From assembly GCA_026393975.1 (NCBI GenBank), contig JAPKZD010000018.1, positions 62,001-126,000 of the forward strand: a stretch of DNA of 64,000 bases, written 5' to 3'. This document shows, piece after piece, positions 37,378-46,180 of this stretch. The notes under the pieces were generated by a model. The model ran no database searches. It was not told the DNA's origin and saw only the letters and a list, made by a program, of their open reading frames with translations. Within the stretch, counting starts at the first letter, position 1; the number at the start of each line of letters is the position of its first letter. A program made the translations under genes and the position numbers. The stretch comes from Candidatus Aminicenantota bacterium. Lineage in GTDB: Bacteria > Acidobacteriota > Aminicenantia > Aminicenantales > Saccharicenantaceae.

Positions 37378-38952
37378 ATGAGAAATAAAGCTTATCTGCC
37401 CCTGTTGATTATCGCTCTCGCCCTGGCCGCCCCCGGCTTCGGCCAGGACGCCCAGGGCACGCTGTCGATGTCCCTTGACGAATGCATCGTCAGAGCCCTG
37501 AAAGAAAACCTGGGCGTCGCCATCCAGGTCCTCGGACCCGAGATCGCGAGCGAGGGCGTCAACCAGGCCCGGGAAAAATTCATCCCGACCTTGAGCTTGA
37601 GCGCCCGGAGCTCGAACACGCAAAACGCGTCCTACTCCTACCTCGACGCGTCCGGAAGCCTGACCGACAAGACCCAGAACTTCAACTTTCTTAGCGCCAG
37701 CCAGAACCTGCCGACGGGGGGGACGTTCGGCCTCAACTTCACCGGGTACCGGACAGCGACCAACCGGACCGGACAGACGATCAACCCCCGCTACGGGACG
37801 ACGCTGACATTCAACTTCTCCCAGCCCCTGCTCAGGAACTTCGGCCTCAAGATGGGCCGCCGAGAGATCCTGGTGGCCAGGAACAGCTTGGGCGTCTCCG
37901 AAGAAAACCTCAAGAACACGTTGATGACCACCGTCTACAACGTCGAGAGCGCCTACTGGAACCTGGTTTACAGCATCGAGAACCTCGACGTCCGCCGCCA
38001 GTCTCTCCAGCTGGCCAAGGACCTCCTCGAGAAGAACCAGCGCTCGGTCGAGGTCGGCACGCTGGCCCCCATGGAGGTCCTCAGCGCCAGGGCCGAAGTA
38101 GCCACCCGCGAGGCCGACCTCATCCAGGCCGAGACCCAGATCAAAAGCAACGAGGACCAGCTGAAGCTCCTGCTCAACATCGTCGGGGACGAGGACAAGC
38201 AGGTCACGGCCCTTGTGCCCAAGGACAAGCCGACCTACGTCGCCAGAGAGGTCAACTTGGAGGAGGCCCTGGCCGCGGCCATCGAGAACCGCACGGACCT
38301 GAAGATCGCCCGGATCGGGATCGAGTCCGATCAGCTCAACCTCAGCTACGCCAAGAACCAGACCCTGCCCGACCTCAGCCTCTCGGCGTCCTTCTACAGC
38401 CCGGGCATCGATGGGACCCGTCTCATCTATTCGGACAACGACCCGATCTATGGCACGCTCATCGGTACCATCCCGGGGGGAATCAGCGGCGCCCTGAGGC
38501 AGACGGGCGCCTTCAAGTATCCGAACTGGAACCTGGGGCTGACGCTGAGCCTTCCCTTGGCCAACTTCTTCTCGAGGGCCGGCTTGGCCCAGGCCAAACT
38601 GAATATGCGGCAGTCCATGCTCGACCTCGAGAATCAGAAGGACCAGGTCTATGTCGAGATCAAGAACGCCGTCCGTTCGGTGGAGGCGAACTACAAGAGG
38701 ATCCTCGCCTACACCACGGCCCGCGAGCTGGCTGAACAGAAGCTCGCGGCCGAGGAGGAGAAGCGGCGGGTCGGGATGAGCACCAATTACTTGGTTCTCC
38801 AGATGCAGCGGGACCTGGCCACCGCCCGGATCTCCGAGCTCAACGCCATCGTGTCCTATAACATCTCTATCGCCGCGCTGGAGAAGTCGATGGGCACGAA
38901 CCTGAAGTCGAAGAACATCAAGTTCTCGGACATCTCCCCCGGCCTGGATTGA
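37378..38952 (+). CDS. TolC-family outer membrane efflux protein
   Basis: Signal peptide; SLDECIVRALKENLGVAIQ...; two repeated helical halves. Confidence 0.92.
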   Translation: MRNKAYLPLLIIALALAAPGFGQDAQGTLSMSLDECIVRALKENLGVAIQVLGPEIASEGVNQAREKFIPTLSLSARSSNTQNASYSYLDASGSLTDKTQNFNFLSASQNLPTGGTFGLNFTGYRTATNRTGQTINPRYGTTLTFNFSQPLLRNFGLKMGRREILVARNSLGVSEENLKNTLMTTVYNVESAYWNLVYSIENLDVRRQSLQLAKDLLEKNQRSVEVGTLAPMEVLSARAEVATREADLIQAETQIKSNEDQLKLLLNIVGDEDKQVTALVPKDKPTYVAREVNLEEALAAAIENRTDLKIARIGIESDQLNLSYAKNQTLPDLSLSASFYSPGIDGTRLIYSDNDPIYGTLIGTIPGGISGALRQTGAFKYPNWNLGLTLSLPLANFFSRAGLAQAKLNMRQSMLDLENQKDQVYVEIKNAVRSVEANYKRILAYTTARELAEQKLAAEEEKRRVGMSTNYLVLQMQRDLATARISELNAIVSYNISIAALEKSMGTNLKSKNIKFSDISPGLD

Positions 38953-39014
38953 GCCGGCCGGCCTTTCCCGGCCCGCGGGCCTTCTCGTTTCCTGTTGGCT
39001 TTCAGCGGTTTATG

Positions 39015-39043
39015 TTGCACTGGCCGGGATCCCGTGCTATAAT
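39015..39043 (+). promoter_or_regulatory. Sigma70-like promoter for Hfq-like gene
   Basis: TTGCAC, 17 nt, TATAAT (39038-39043). Confidence 0.6.
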
Positions 39044-39096
39044 CCTAATTAAAGGATATTCTCTCCTAATCCAACCCTTCGTTGGGAGAAGCTTCT

Positions 39097-39441
39097 ATGA
39101 ACAGAAAGCTGATCCGGCCCAATCTTACCGAGATCAAGGAACGCATGAGCCAGGACAAGGAACGGGAAAAGGAAGCGGTCCACAAGAGAATGCACCCGCC
39201 GACCGACACCTTCGCTGAGAGCTACTACTACCTCAAGCAGATGAACAAGAAAACCCCCATGGCCGTCGTCTACACGGACGGCGAGATCGTCGAGGGGTAC
39301 GTCGAGTGGTACGACCGCAACTGCATCAAGCTCAACCGCGACAACGCCCCGAACCTCCTCATCTACAAATCGAGCATCCGCTGTATCTACAAAGTGGGCG
39401 AGGCCTCCGAGGCCGAGGGAAAAGAGCCCGGCAAGAAATGA
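39097..39441 (+). CDS. Hfq/Sm-like RNA-binding protein with N-terminal extension
   Basis: PTDTFAESYYYLKQMNKKTPMAVVYTDGEIVEGYVEWYDRNCIKLNRDNAPNLLIYKSSIRCIYKV matches the Hfq Sm1 (G...G.I..fD...I.L) and Sm2 (lIYK.aI) layout. Confidence 0.72.
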   Translation: MNRKLIRPNLTEIKERMSQDKEREKEAVHKRMHPPTDTFAESYYYLKQMNKKTPMAVVYTDGEIVEGYVEWYDRNCIKLNRDNAPNLLIYKSSIRCIYKVGEASEAEGKEPGKK

Positions 39442-40445
39442 CCGTTCCCAGGATCGGGGTGACCCCCGGCGACCCGGGCGGCATCGGTCCCGAGATCGTC
39501 GTCAAAACGTTGTCGCGCCCGTGCGTCCTGCCGCCGGCCGCTTATGTCCTTTTCGCCGACTCCCGGATCGTAGCGGCCGAGGAAAAGCGGCTCGGTCTCC
39601 GACTTGCCGCCCGGGAGTGGCGTCCCGAAGGCCCCCGCGAAGCGGGTGTGTTCCTAGCCCACATCCCCGGTCGGGCCGCAGCTCCGGACCGACCTGGGAC
39701 GCGGTCCGGAGCTGTGGCCCCGAGCCGGGTTTCGGCGGAAAACGGGGAGTCGTCCTTCCGGTTTTTCGAGGCGGCCGTGGCCGAGGCCCGCGGCGGCCGG
39801 CTCGAGGCCGTGGTGACCGCCCCGATATCGAAGGCCGCCTGGGGCATGGCCGGGTTTCCCTGGCGAGGACACACGGATTACCTGGCCCAATTCTACCCGG
39901 GGGCGATCATGTCCTTCTGGTCGGAACGGCTCAAGGTCGCCCTGTTCAGCCATCACCAGCCCCTTCGCGAAGCCGTCGCCGCCGTCCGGAAAGACGCCTT
40001 AGTCGATTTCCTAAAGTCCCTCCACCGGGCCCTCGGGAAGCTCCCCGGCGGACCGTACGAGCTTCTCGTGGCTGGCTTGAACCCCCATGCCGGCGAGGAG
40101 GGGTGTCTCGGCCTCGAGGAGGAGGACGAGATCAGGCCGGCGGTCGATGCGGCCAGGGCCGAAGGCGTGCCCGCGAGCGGGCCCTTCCCCCCGGACACCG
40201 TCTTTCTTCGGGCCCTGGGGAAGAAGGAGGCCGTCGTCGTCGCCCTCTACCATGATCAGGGGCTCATTGCCTTCAAGCTCGATGCGTTTGCCACGGGTGT
40301 CAACGCGACGCTCGGCCTGCCCTTCGTTCGGACTTCCCCCGACCATGGAACGGCCTTCGACATCGCCGGCAAGGGTGTGGCCGATTCCCGCAGCATGGAG
40401 GAAGCGATCCGGCTCGCCGCGGTCTTCAGCGCGAACGGTTCTTGA
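39438..40445 (+). CDS. pdxA: 4-hydroxythreonine-4-phosphate dehydrogenase
   Basis: MTVPRIGVTPGDPGGIGPEIVVKTL...ALYHDQGLIAFKLDAFATGVNATLGLPFVRTSPDHGTAFDIAGKG. Confidence 0.93.
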   Translation: MTVPRIGVTPGDPGGIGPEIVVKTLSRPCVLPPAAYVLFADSRIVAAEEKRLGLRLAAREWRPEGPREAGVFLAHIPGRAAAPDRPGTRSGAVAPSRVSAENGESSFRFFEAAVAEARGGRLEAVVTAPISKAAWGMAGFPWRGHTDYLAQFYPGAIMSFWSERLKVALFSHHQPLREAVAAVRKDALVDFLKSLHRALGKLPGGPYELLVAGLNPHAGEEGCLGLEEEDEIRPAVDAARAEGVPASGPFPPDTVFLRALGKKEAVVVALYHDQGLIAFKLDAFATGVNATLGLPFVRTSPDHGTAFDIAGKGVADSRSMEEAIRLAAVFSANGS

Positions 40446-40878
40446 GCGCGGCCCGGATCTCCCGGTCCGCGTCCCTCTTCTTGATGGTCTCGCGCTTTTC
40501 GTGTTCCCTTTTCCCCCGGACCAAGGCCAGTTCGAGCTTGATCTTTCCTTTATTGTTGATCAGGACCTTGGTCGGGACCATGGTCAGGCCCCTTTCCTGG
40601 GTCTTCCCGGCCAGGCGCTTGATCTCCCGGCGGTGGAGCAGGAGCTTGCGCTGCCTGAGGGGGTCGTGGTTGAAAATATTCGCGGCCTCGTAGGGGCTGA
40701 TGTGGCACTTGACGAGAAAAACCTCGCCGTTCCTGACCTCGGCGTAGCTCTCCTTGAGACTGACATGGCCGGCGCGGACGGACTTCACCTCGCTCCCGAC
40801 GAGAGCCAGGCCCGCTTCGAAGGTCTCAAGGATGAGATAGTCGTGGGAGACGGTCTTGTTGACGGCGACGCTCTTCAT
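40426..40878 (-). CDS. smpB: SsrA-binding protein
   Basis: VNKTVSHDYLILETFEAGLALVGSEVKSVRAGHVSLKESYAEVRNGEVFLVKCHISPYE; overlaps pdxA 3' end. Confidence 0.95.
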   Translation of the reverse strand: MKSVAVNKTVSHDYLILETFEAGLALVGSEVKSVRAGHVSLKESYAEVRNGEVFLVKCHISPYEAANIFNHDPLRQRKLLLHRREIKRLAGKTQERGLTMVPTKVLINNKGKIKLELALVRGKREHEKRETIKKRDADREIRAALKNRSR

Positions 40879-42143
40879 GGCTGAGGCGGGAGGGCCGCGC
40901 CCGACGGGGCGACCTCGACCAGGCTGATGTGGCGCTTGTTCATCTTTTCGACGGTCAGCCGGTGGCCGCCGAATTCGAACGAATCCTTTTCGCGCGGCAG
41001 GCGGCCGAACTCTGACAGGAAGAAGCCGGCGAGCGTCGTGTAGCCCCCTTTCTCCGGGATGCCCAGGGCGACGAGCGCGTTGACATTCTTGACCGGAGCG
41101 GCCCCCGTGATGAGATAACGCCCGCCGTCGCGTCGAGAAAACCACTCCTCGGTCTGTCCATCGTGTTCGTCCTGGATCTCGCCGACGATCTCCTCGATGA
41201 TGTCCTCGAGGGTCACCAGACCGTCGACGTTGCCGAATTCGTCGACGACGAGGGCCATGTGGACGGCTTTCTCCTGCATCTGGAGGAGGACTTTTTCGAG
41301 GGAGGCGAGTTCCGGGACAAAGAACGGCTTGCGCAGGACGTCCTTGATTATAATATCTTTATTATCAATAAGATAACCAATCATGTCCTTGCTGTGGAGG
41401 ATGCCCTCGATGTTGTCGAGCCGGCCCCTGTAGACCGGGTAGCGAGAATAGCCGGCCGAGCGGACTGTGTCCAGGACTTGGGCGAGCGTGGACTCGACTT
41501 CGATGGCCTTGACCTCGGGCCGGGGGACCATGACTTCCTTCACGGGGCGGGAGCCCATGTCGAGGGCGCCGGCGACGATCTTTCGGCGGAGCGCGGACAG
41601 GCCGCGCGCGCCGGCGTGGAGGGCGATCTTGAGCTCCTCTTCGTTGAGAGGCCGGAAAGAGCCGGCCGGCTTGGGCCTTGACGAGGGCATGATCAGCCCG
41701 GTCATGATCGAGAAGAGCTTGACGAGAGGGGCGAAGAGGATCATGACTCCCCTGATCGGGTAGCTGACGAGGGTCACTGTCCGAAGGGAGTTGTGGGCGG
41801 CGAAGGTCTTGGGGTTGACCTCCCCGAAAATGAGGAGGAAGATGGTCGTGGCGATCGTCGCGTAAAGGATGGCCCGGTTGCGGTCCGGCAGGATGCCGAC
41901 GAAAAGGGACGTCGCGATGGAGGCCGCGGCCGCGTTGACCAGGGTGTTCCCGATCAGGATCGTGGCTAGGAGATCGTTCGTACGGCCGAGGATCTTCCGG
42001 GCCAGGCCGGCCCGCTTCGAGCCTTTCTTCTCGTGATATTCGAGGGAGAAAGGGTTGACCGCGATGAAGGCCGTTTCCGACGAAGAAAAAAAGGCGCTGA
42101 GCAGGAGGCACAAGAGGAACAGCAGGATCCCGGCGAGGAGCAT
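40875..42143 (-). CDS. CNNM/CBS-domain (CorC/HlyC-type) transporter protein
   Basis: DUF21 N-terminus, then EVMVPRPEVKAIEVESTLAQVLDTVRSAGYSRYPVYRGRLDNIEGILHSKDM (CBS) and CorC_HlyC C-terminus. Confidence 0.93.
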   Translation of the reverse strand: MLLAGILLFLLCLLLSAFFSSSETAFIAVNPFSLEYHEKKGSKRAGLARKILGRTNDLLATILIGNTLVNAAAASIATSLFVGILPDRNRAILYATIATTIFLLIFGEVNPKTFAAHNSLRTVTLVSYPIRGVMILFAPLVKLFSIMTGLIMPSSRPKPAGSFRPLNEEELKIALHAGARGLSALRRKIVAGALDMGSRPVKEVMVPRPEVKAIEVESTLAQVLDTVRSAGYSRYPVYRGRLDNIEGILHSKDMIGYLIDNKDIIIKDVLRKPFFVPELASLEKVLLQMQEKAVHMALVVDEFGNVDGLVTLEDIIEEIVGEIQDEHDGQTEEWFSRRDGGRYLITGAAPVKNVNALVALGIPEKGGYTTLAGFFLSEFGRLPREKDSFEFGGHRLTVEKMNKRHISLVEVAPSGAALPPQP

Positions 42144-42153
42144 GGGCCTCCGT

Positions 42154-42672
42154 TCAGGCGGCGATACGGGACTTGGCGGTCTTGAAGCAGCGGGACAGGG
42201 TACCGAGGAGCTTCTCTTCCACCTTGGACGATGGCGAGGCGACCGCTTCGGAGATCTCGGAAACCATGAGCTCCGTGGCCTTCTCCATCATCTTTTTCTC
42301 GCGGAAAGAGAGCGGCTTGTGGAGACTGAGGTAGTAGAGGCTCTTCAGGACGGTGGCCATGTCGGAAAGCGTCCCCGACTTCATCAGGTTGAGGTGCTCC
42401 TTGTAGCGCCCCTTCCAGTCCGTGGTGACATCCACGTCCCCGTTCCCCATGAAGTGGTAGATCTTCTTGATGGACCCCTCGGTCACCGGCCGGCGGATCC
42501 CGATCTCCAGGGCGGTCGTGCTCGGGACCGTGACCAAGGTGTTGTTGCAGATGATCCTCAGGTGGAAGACCGTGAACCGTTCCCCGTCGTAGGAATCCTC
42601 GCCGATGGCTTCGACGATGCCAAGGCCTTGATTGGGATAAATGACTTTATCGCCAATTTTAAGTGATTTCAT
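42154..42672 (-). CDS. CarD/CdnL-family transcriptional regulator
   Basis: MKSLKIGDKVIYPNQGLGIVEAIGEDSYDGERFTVFHLRIICNNTLVTVPSTTALEIGIRRP. Confidence 0.9.
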   Translation of the reverse strand: MKSLKIGDKVIYPNQGLGIVEAIGEDSYDGERFTVFHLRIICNNTLVTVPSTTALEIGIRRPVTEGSIKKIYHFMGNGDVDVTTDWKGRYKEHLNLMKSGTLSDMATVLKSLYYLSLHKPLSFREKKMMEKATELMVSEISEAVASPSSKVEEKLLGTLSRCFKTAKSRIAA

Positions 42673-42750
42673 GCCCCCGTATTATACCGGAACAGGGGAA
42701 AAGAGTCAACGCGCTTCTCCTGGGGAGCGGCCTTGACCCGTTCGCTGACG

Positions 42751-42840
42751 CTAAGCCCCTCCTTTCAAGGCGGGGATGAGAAGCGAGGCTCAGGGTTAAC
42801 CCCGAACAAGCCCCGGCATTTATGCCGGGGAGTCCAGGGG
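42751..42840. repeat. Tandem palindromic element resembling IS200/IS605 right end (no ORF)
   Basis: AAGCCCCTCCTTTCAAGGCGGGGATGAG and CCCCGGCATTTATGCCGGGG (42811-42830, perfect palindromic arms) between carD and rpmH. Confidence 0.5.
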
Positions 42841-42869
42841 TTGACAGGCTGGCGGCCTTCGGGTAACAT
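42841..42869 (+). promoter_or_regulatory. Sigma70-like promoter for rpmH
   Basis: TTGACA (42841-42846), 17 nt, TAACAT (42864-42869). Confidence 0.55.
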
Positions 42870-42895
42870 ACACCCTTCAAAGGTGTTGGACAAGC

Positions 42896-43033
42896 ATGAA
42901 GAGAACGTTTCAACCGAACAACAGAAGACGCAAGAAAACGCACGGTTTCCGAGTCCGCATGAAGACCAAAGGCGGCCAGGAAGTCATCAAGAGCAGAAGG
43001 CGCAAGGGTCGAAAGCGCGTTTCTGTCGGATGA
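42896..43033 (+). CDS. rpmH: 50S ribosomal protein L34
   Basis: [45 protein letters not shown]; missed by ORF track because short. Confidence 0.97.
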   Translation: MKRTFQPNNRRRKKTHGFRVRMKTKGGQEVIKSRRRKGRKRVSVG

Positions 43034-43386
43034 ATGAGCGCCTGACGCCTCTCGAGAGAATCCGCAGGAAAAGCGATTTCGCGAGCCTCTATCGAGACGG
43101 CGGCCGCTTTCGGGGACGATATTTTCACCTGGTCTTCCGCAGGAATGAGTTCGGCCATTCCCGGCTGGCGGTCGTCGCCAGCCGGAAAGTCGGCTCCGCG
43201 GTCGTCAGGAACAGGGTCAAAAGGCGCCTCCGGGAGCTTTTTCGCCGGCACAAGGAACTCCTGAGAGAGCCGACGGACCTTATTGTCATAGCCCGGCCGG
43301 AATCGGGAGACGCCCCTTGGGCCGAGTTCCGGGAAGCTTATTTCTCGGCGTTGACAACGATTTATCGAAAACGGATATCATCGTGA
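43030..43386 (+). CDS. rnpA: Ribonuclease P protein component
   Basis: [76 protein letters not shown]-type overlap with rpmH. Confidence 0.95.
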   Translation: MNERLTPLERIRRKSDFASLYRDGGRFRGRYFHLVFRRNEFGHSRLAVVASRKVGSAVVRNRVKRRLRELFRRHKELLREPTDLIVIARPESGDAPWAEFREAYFSALTTIYRKRISS

Positions 43387-43592
43387 AAGCCGTTGCGCTC
43401 TTCTTGATCAGGCTGTACCAGCTGACCCTGTCCCCGCTCCTCGGCACTCGTTGCCGGTACCACCCGACCTGCTCCGCCTATACCCAGGAGGCCATCACGA
43501 AGCATGGCTTCATTAGGGGTGCCTGTTTGGGCCTCCGGAGGCTTTTCCGGTGCCATCCTTTTCACGAGGGCGGAATCGATCCCGTGCCCTGA
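43383..43592 (+). CDS. yidD: Membrane protein insertion efficiency factor YidD
   Basis: [72 protein letters not shown] start overlapping rnpA stop. Confidence 0.95.
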   Translation: MKAVALFLIRLYQLTLSPLLGTRCRYHPTCSAYTQEAITKHGFIRGACLGLRRLFRCHPFHEGGIDPVP

Positions 43593-43604
43593 GAGTGAGT
43601 CCGC

Positions 43605-45248
43605 ATGGAAAAACGACTGATCTTGGCTATCGTCCTGTCCTTCCTGGTGCTGATGGGCTACCAGTACTTTGTCGTCAAGCCGAACAAGCCGAACGTGGCT
43701 CCCCCGGTCACCCCGTCGGCGACATCGACCGCACCCGCCGTGCCGGGGACGGCCGGAGCGGCCCAGGAAAACAGGCATGAAGCGCCGGCTGAGGCCAAGC
43801 CGGCCCCGGCCGAGGCCGTTCCCGCCCCCGCCCTCGGCGCCGTGGCCGGACACGCCGAGACGGACGTCGTTGTCGAGACGTCGCTCTACAAGGCCGTCTG
43901 GACGAACAAGGGCGGTGTTCTTAAGAGCTGGAAGCTCAAAAATCACAAAAACAGCCTGAAGGAAGACCTCGACCTCGTCCCCGCCATGGCCGGTGAAATC
44001 GGCCGCTACCCCTTCTCCCTGGGCCTCGACGACGCGGCCTTCGCTAGCCTCCTCAACTCCTCGCTCTTCGAGGCCTCGCAGACCGCTCTCGACCTCCGTG
44101 ACGGAGCGAGCGGCGAGCTTCGTTTCGTATTCTCCGACGGGGCCTCGGTCAAGGCGGAGAAAGTCTTCCGCTTCACCGGCGGCAGCTACGCTCTGGACAT
44201 GGAGATCCGGGTCTGGAAGAACGATCAGCCGGTTTCCCCCTCCGTCCTATGGGGGCCGGGAATAGGCAACCCCACCCCCGCCGAGCTGAAGCAGAGCTAC
44301 AACTTCAGCACGGGGTCGGCCGTTTACACCGGGGGCAAGGTCATCCGGATGATCGAGAGGAAGTACAAGGCCGAGCAGGGCGCCTACAATTTCGTGGACT
44401 GGGCCGCCTACGAAGATAACTATTTCGTCGCCCTGTTCGTCCTCCCGTCCCAGAAGGGACAGGCGGTCTTCCGCAAGGAAACGGCCGGCCAGGCCCCGGC
44501 CTTCTTCATCTACGTGACGGGACCCCGACGGGCCTACATCGGGCCCAAGGACGCCGAGGCGCTCAAGGCCTTCGGGAACGATGCCAAGAAGGTCATCAGC
44601 TTCGGGATGTTCGGCAGCATCGCCGAGATCCTTCTTGTCGTCGTCCGCTTCTTCCACAAGCTCATCCCCAACTGGGGGATCGACATCATCCTGCTGACCA
44701 TCGTCATCAAGATCATCTTCTTCCCGCTGACTTACAGCTCGACGAAATCGATGGTCAAGATGGCCGACCTGCAGCCCAAGGTCAAGGCCTTGCGGGCCAA
44801 GTACAAGAAGTCCAAGTCCGACATCGCCCAGCGGCGGCTGATGAACGAAGAAATGATGAAGCTCTACAAGGAGCACGGCGTCAACCCGGCCGGCGGTTGC
44901 CTGCCCATGCTCATCCAGCTCCCGGTCTTCTGGGGAGTTTTCCGGATGCTCGTCGTCTCCATCGAGTTCCGCCACGCGCCTTTCGCGCTCTGGATCACCG
45001 ACCTCTCCGTGCGGGATCCCTATTACGTGACGCCCGTCCTCATGGGCATCACCCAGTTCATCTCGCAGAAGATGACCCCGACCTCGGCCGACCCCTCCCA
45101 AGCCAAGATGATGCTCATCATGCCCTTCGTAATGACCATATTTTTCATGAACTTCCAGAGCGGACTGGTCCTCTACTGGCTGACGACCAACGTCCTTCAG
45201 ATCGGCCAGCAGGCCCTTATTAACCGCATGATGCACCGCAAGAAGTGA
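43605..45248 (+). CDS. yidC: Membrane protein insertase YidC
   Basis: 547 aa with periplasmic domain; GIDIILLTIVIKIIFFPLTYSSTKSMVKMADLQPKVKALRAKYKKSKSD. Confidence 0.96.
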   Translation: MEKRLILAIVLSFLVLMGYQYFVVKPNKPNVAPPVTPSATSTAPAVPGTAGAAQENRHEAPAEAKPAPAEAVPAPALGAVAGHAETDVVVETSLYKAVWTNKGGVLKSWKLKNHKNSLKEDLDLVPAMAGEIGRYPFSLGLDDAAFASLLNSSLFEASQTALDLRDGASGELRFVFSDGASVKAEKVFRFTGGSYALDMEIRVWKNDQPVSPSVLWGPGIGNPTPAELKQSYNFSTGSAVYTGGKVIRMIERKYKAEQGAYNFVDWAAYEDNYFVALFVLPSQKGQAVFRKETAGQAPAFFIYVTGPRRAYIGPKDAEALKAFGNDAKKVISFGMFGSIAEILLVVVRFFHKLIPNWGIDIILLTIVIKIIFFPLTYSSTKSMVKMADLQPKVKALRAKYKKSKSDIAQRRLMNEEMMKLYKEHGVNPAGGCLPMLIQLPVFWGVFRMLVVSIEFRHAPFALWITDLSVRDPYYVTPVLMGITQFISQKMTPTSADPSQAKMMLIMPFVMTIFFMNFQSGLVLYWLTTNVLQIGQQALINRMMHRKK

Positions 45249-45254
45249 GATGCC

Positions 45255-45896
45255 ATGGAAAACGAAATCAAGCCAGAAAACGGAAAACCGGCCGACGAGA
45301 GGCCGGAATACAATGGCCAGAACCTCGAAGAGGCCATCAGCCTGGCCGAGCACCGGCTCAAGCTTCCCCGGGAAAAATTCAACTACGAGATCGTCACCGA
45401 GAAGACCCGGCTCTTCGGCCTGAAGTGCAAGGAGATCGTCATCCGCGCTTGGGCCAAGGACGATGATGCGGACAACGCGGCCGAGCGTTTTCTCGCTCGG
45501 TTCATGGACCATTTTCCCTTGGAGCTGAGCTACCAGGTCCAGAAGCGCCCGGACATCATCTTCGTCGTCTTCGACGGCCCGGACAAGACGATCCTTCTCA
45601 GGAACGACGGATCGCTCCTCCTCGCGATCCAGCACGTCCTGAACAAGGTCTCGCCGATCAAGGTCCAGGTCGACTGCGAGTTTTACAGACGGCGGAAAGA
45701 AAAGAAACTCAAGGAATACGCCCAGCGCGTCGCCCAGCAGGTATCGGAAACGGGGCGGGAAGAAATCCTCGACCTGATGAACCCCTATGAGCGGCGGATC
45801 ATCCACATCGTCGCCAACGAGGTTCCCGGCGTCACCAGCGAGAGCATCGGTGACGGTTTCCTAAAAAAAGTCAAAGTTTTCCGCGCGCCCCGCTGA
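45255..45896 (+). CDS. jag: Jag/KhpB-type KH-R3H RNA-binding protein
   Basis: Jag-N-like start, KH region, R3H MNPYERRIIHIVANEVPGVTSESIGDG. Confidence 0.9.
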   Translation: MENEIKPENGKPADERPEYNGQNLEEAISLAEHRLKLPREKFNYEIVTEKTRLFGLKCKEIVIRAWAKDDDADNAAERFLARFMDHFPLELSYQVQKRPDIIFVVFDGPDKTILLRNDGSLLLAIQHVLNKVSPIKVQVDCEFYRRRKEKKLKEYAQRVAQQVSETGREEILDLMNPYERRIIHIVANEVPGVTSESIGDGFLKKVKVFRAPR

Positions 45897-45979
45897 CGCG
45901 AGGGCGTCCGGCCAGTCATTCCCTTTTCTTCGCTCGGGGTATTCCCGCCGGCAGGGAGCGGACTCTGGGAAGCGACCGA

Positions 45980-46015
45980 TAGAAGTGCGGTGGAGTACCC
46001 GGAGCCGCACTTCTA
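45980..46015. repeat. Perfect 11-bp inverted repeat (intergenic hairpin)
   Basis: TAGAAGTGCGG-tggagtacccggag-CCGCACTTCTA between jag and mnmE. Confidence 0.8.
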
Positions 46016-46127
46016 GGAAACATCTTAAGCAAGTCCAGGAAAGAAATTTCTTTGCCGCTCCCGGCCTCCGTTCGTCGGACGCTGCCAAAACGGGCGGCGG
46101 CTGGAGGAGCGGCACGCCCCGAAGGCC

Positions 46128-46156
46128 TTGTTATTAGCGGGCGCCTCCCTTAGAAT
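46128..46156 (+). promoter_or_regulatory. Sigma70-like promoter for mnmE
   Basis: TTGTTA, 17 nt, TAGAAT (46151-46156). Confidence 0.45.
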
Positions 46157-46180
46157 GATGAACCGGATAGAAACAGATCC

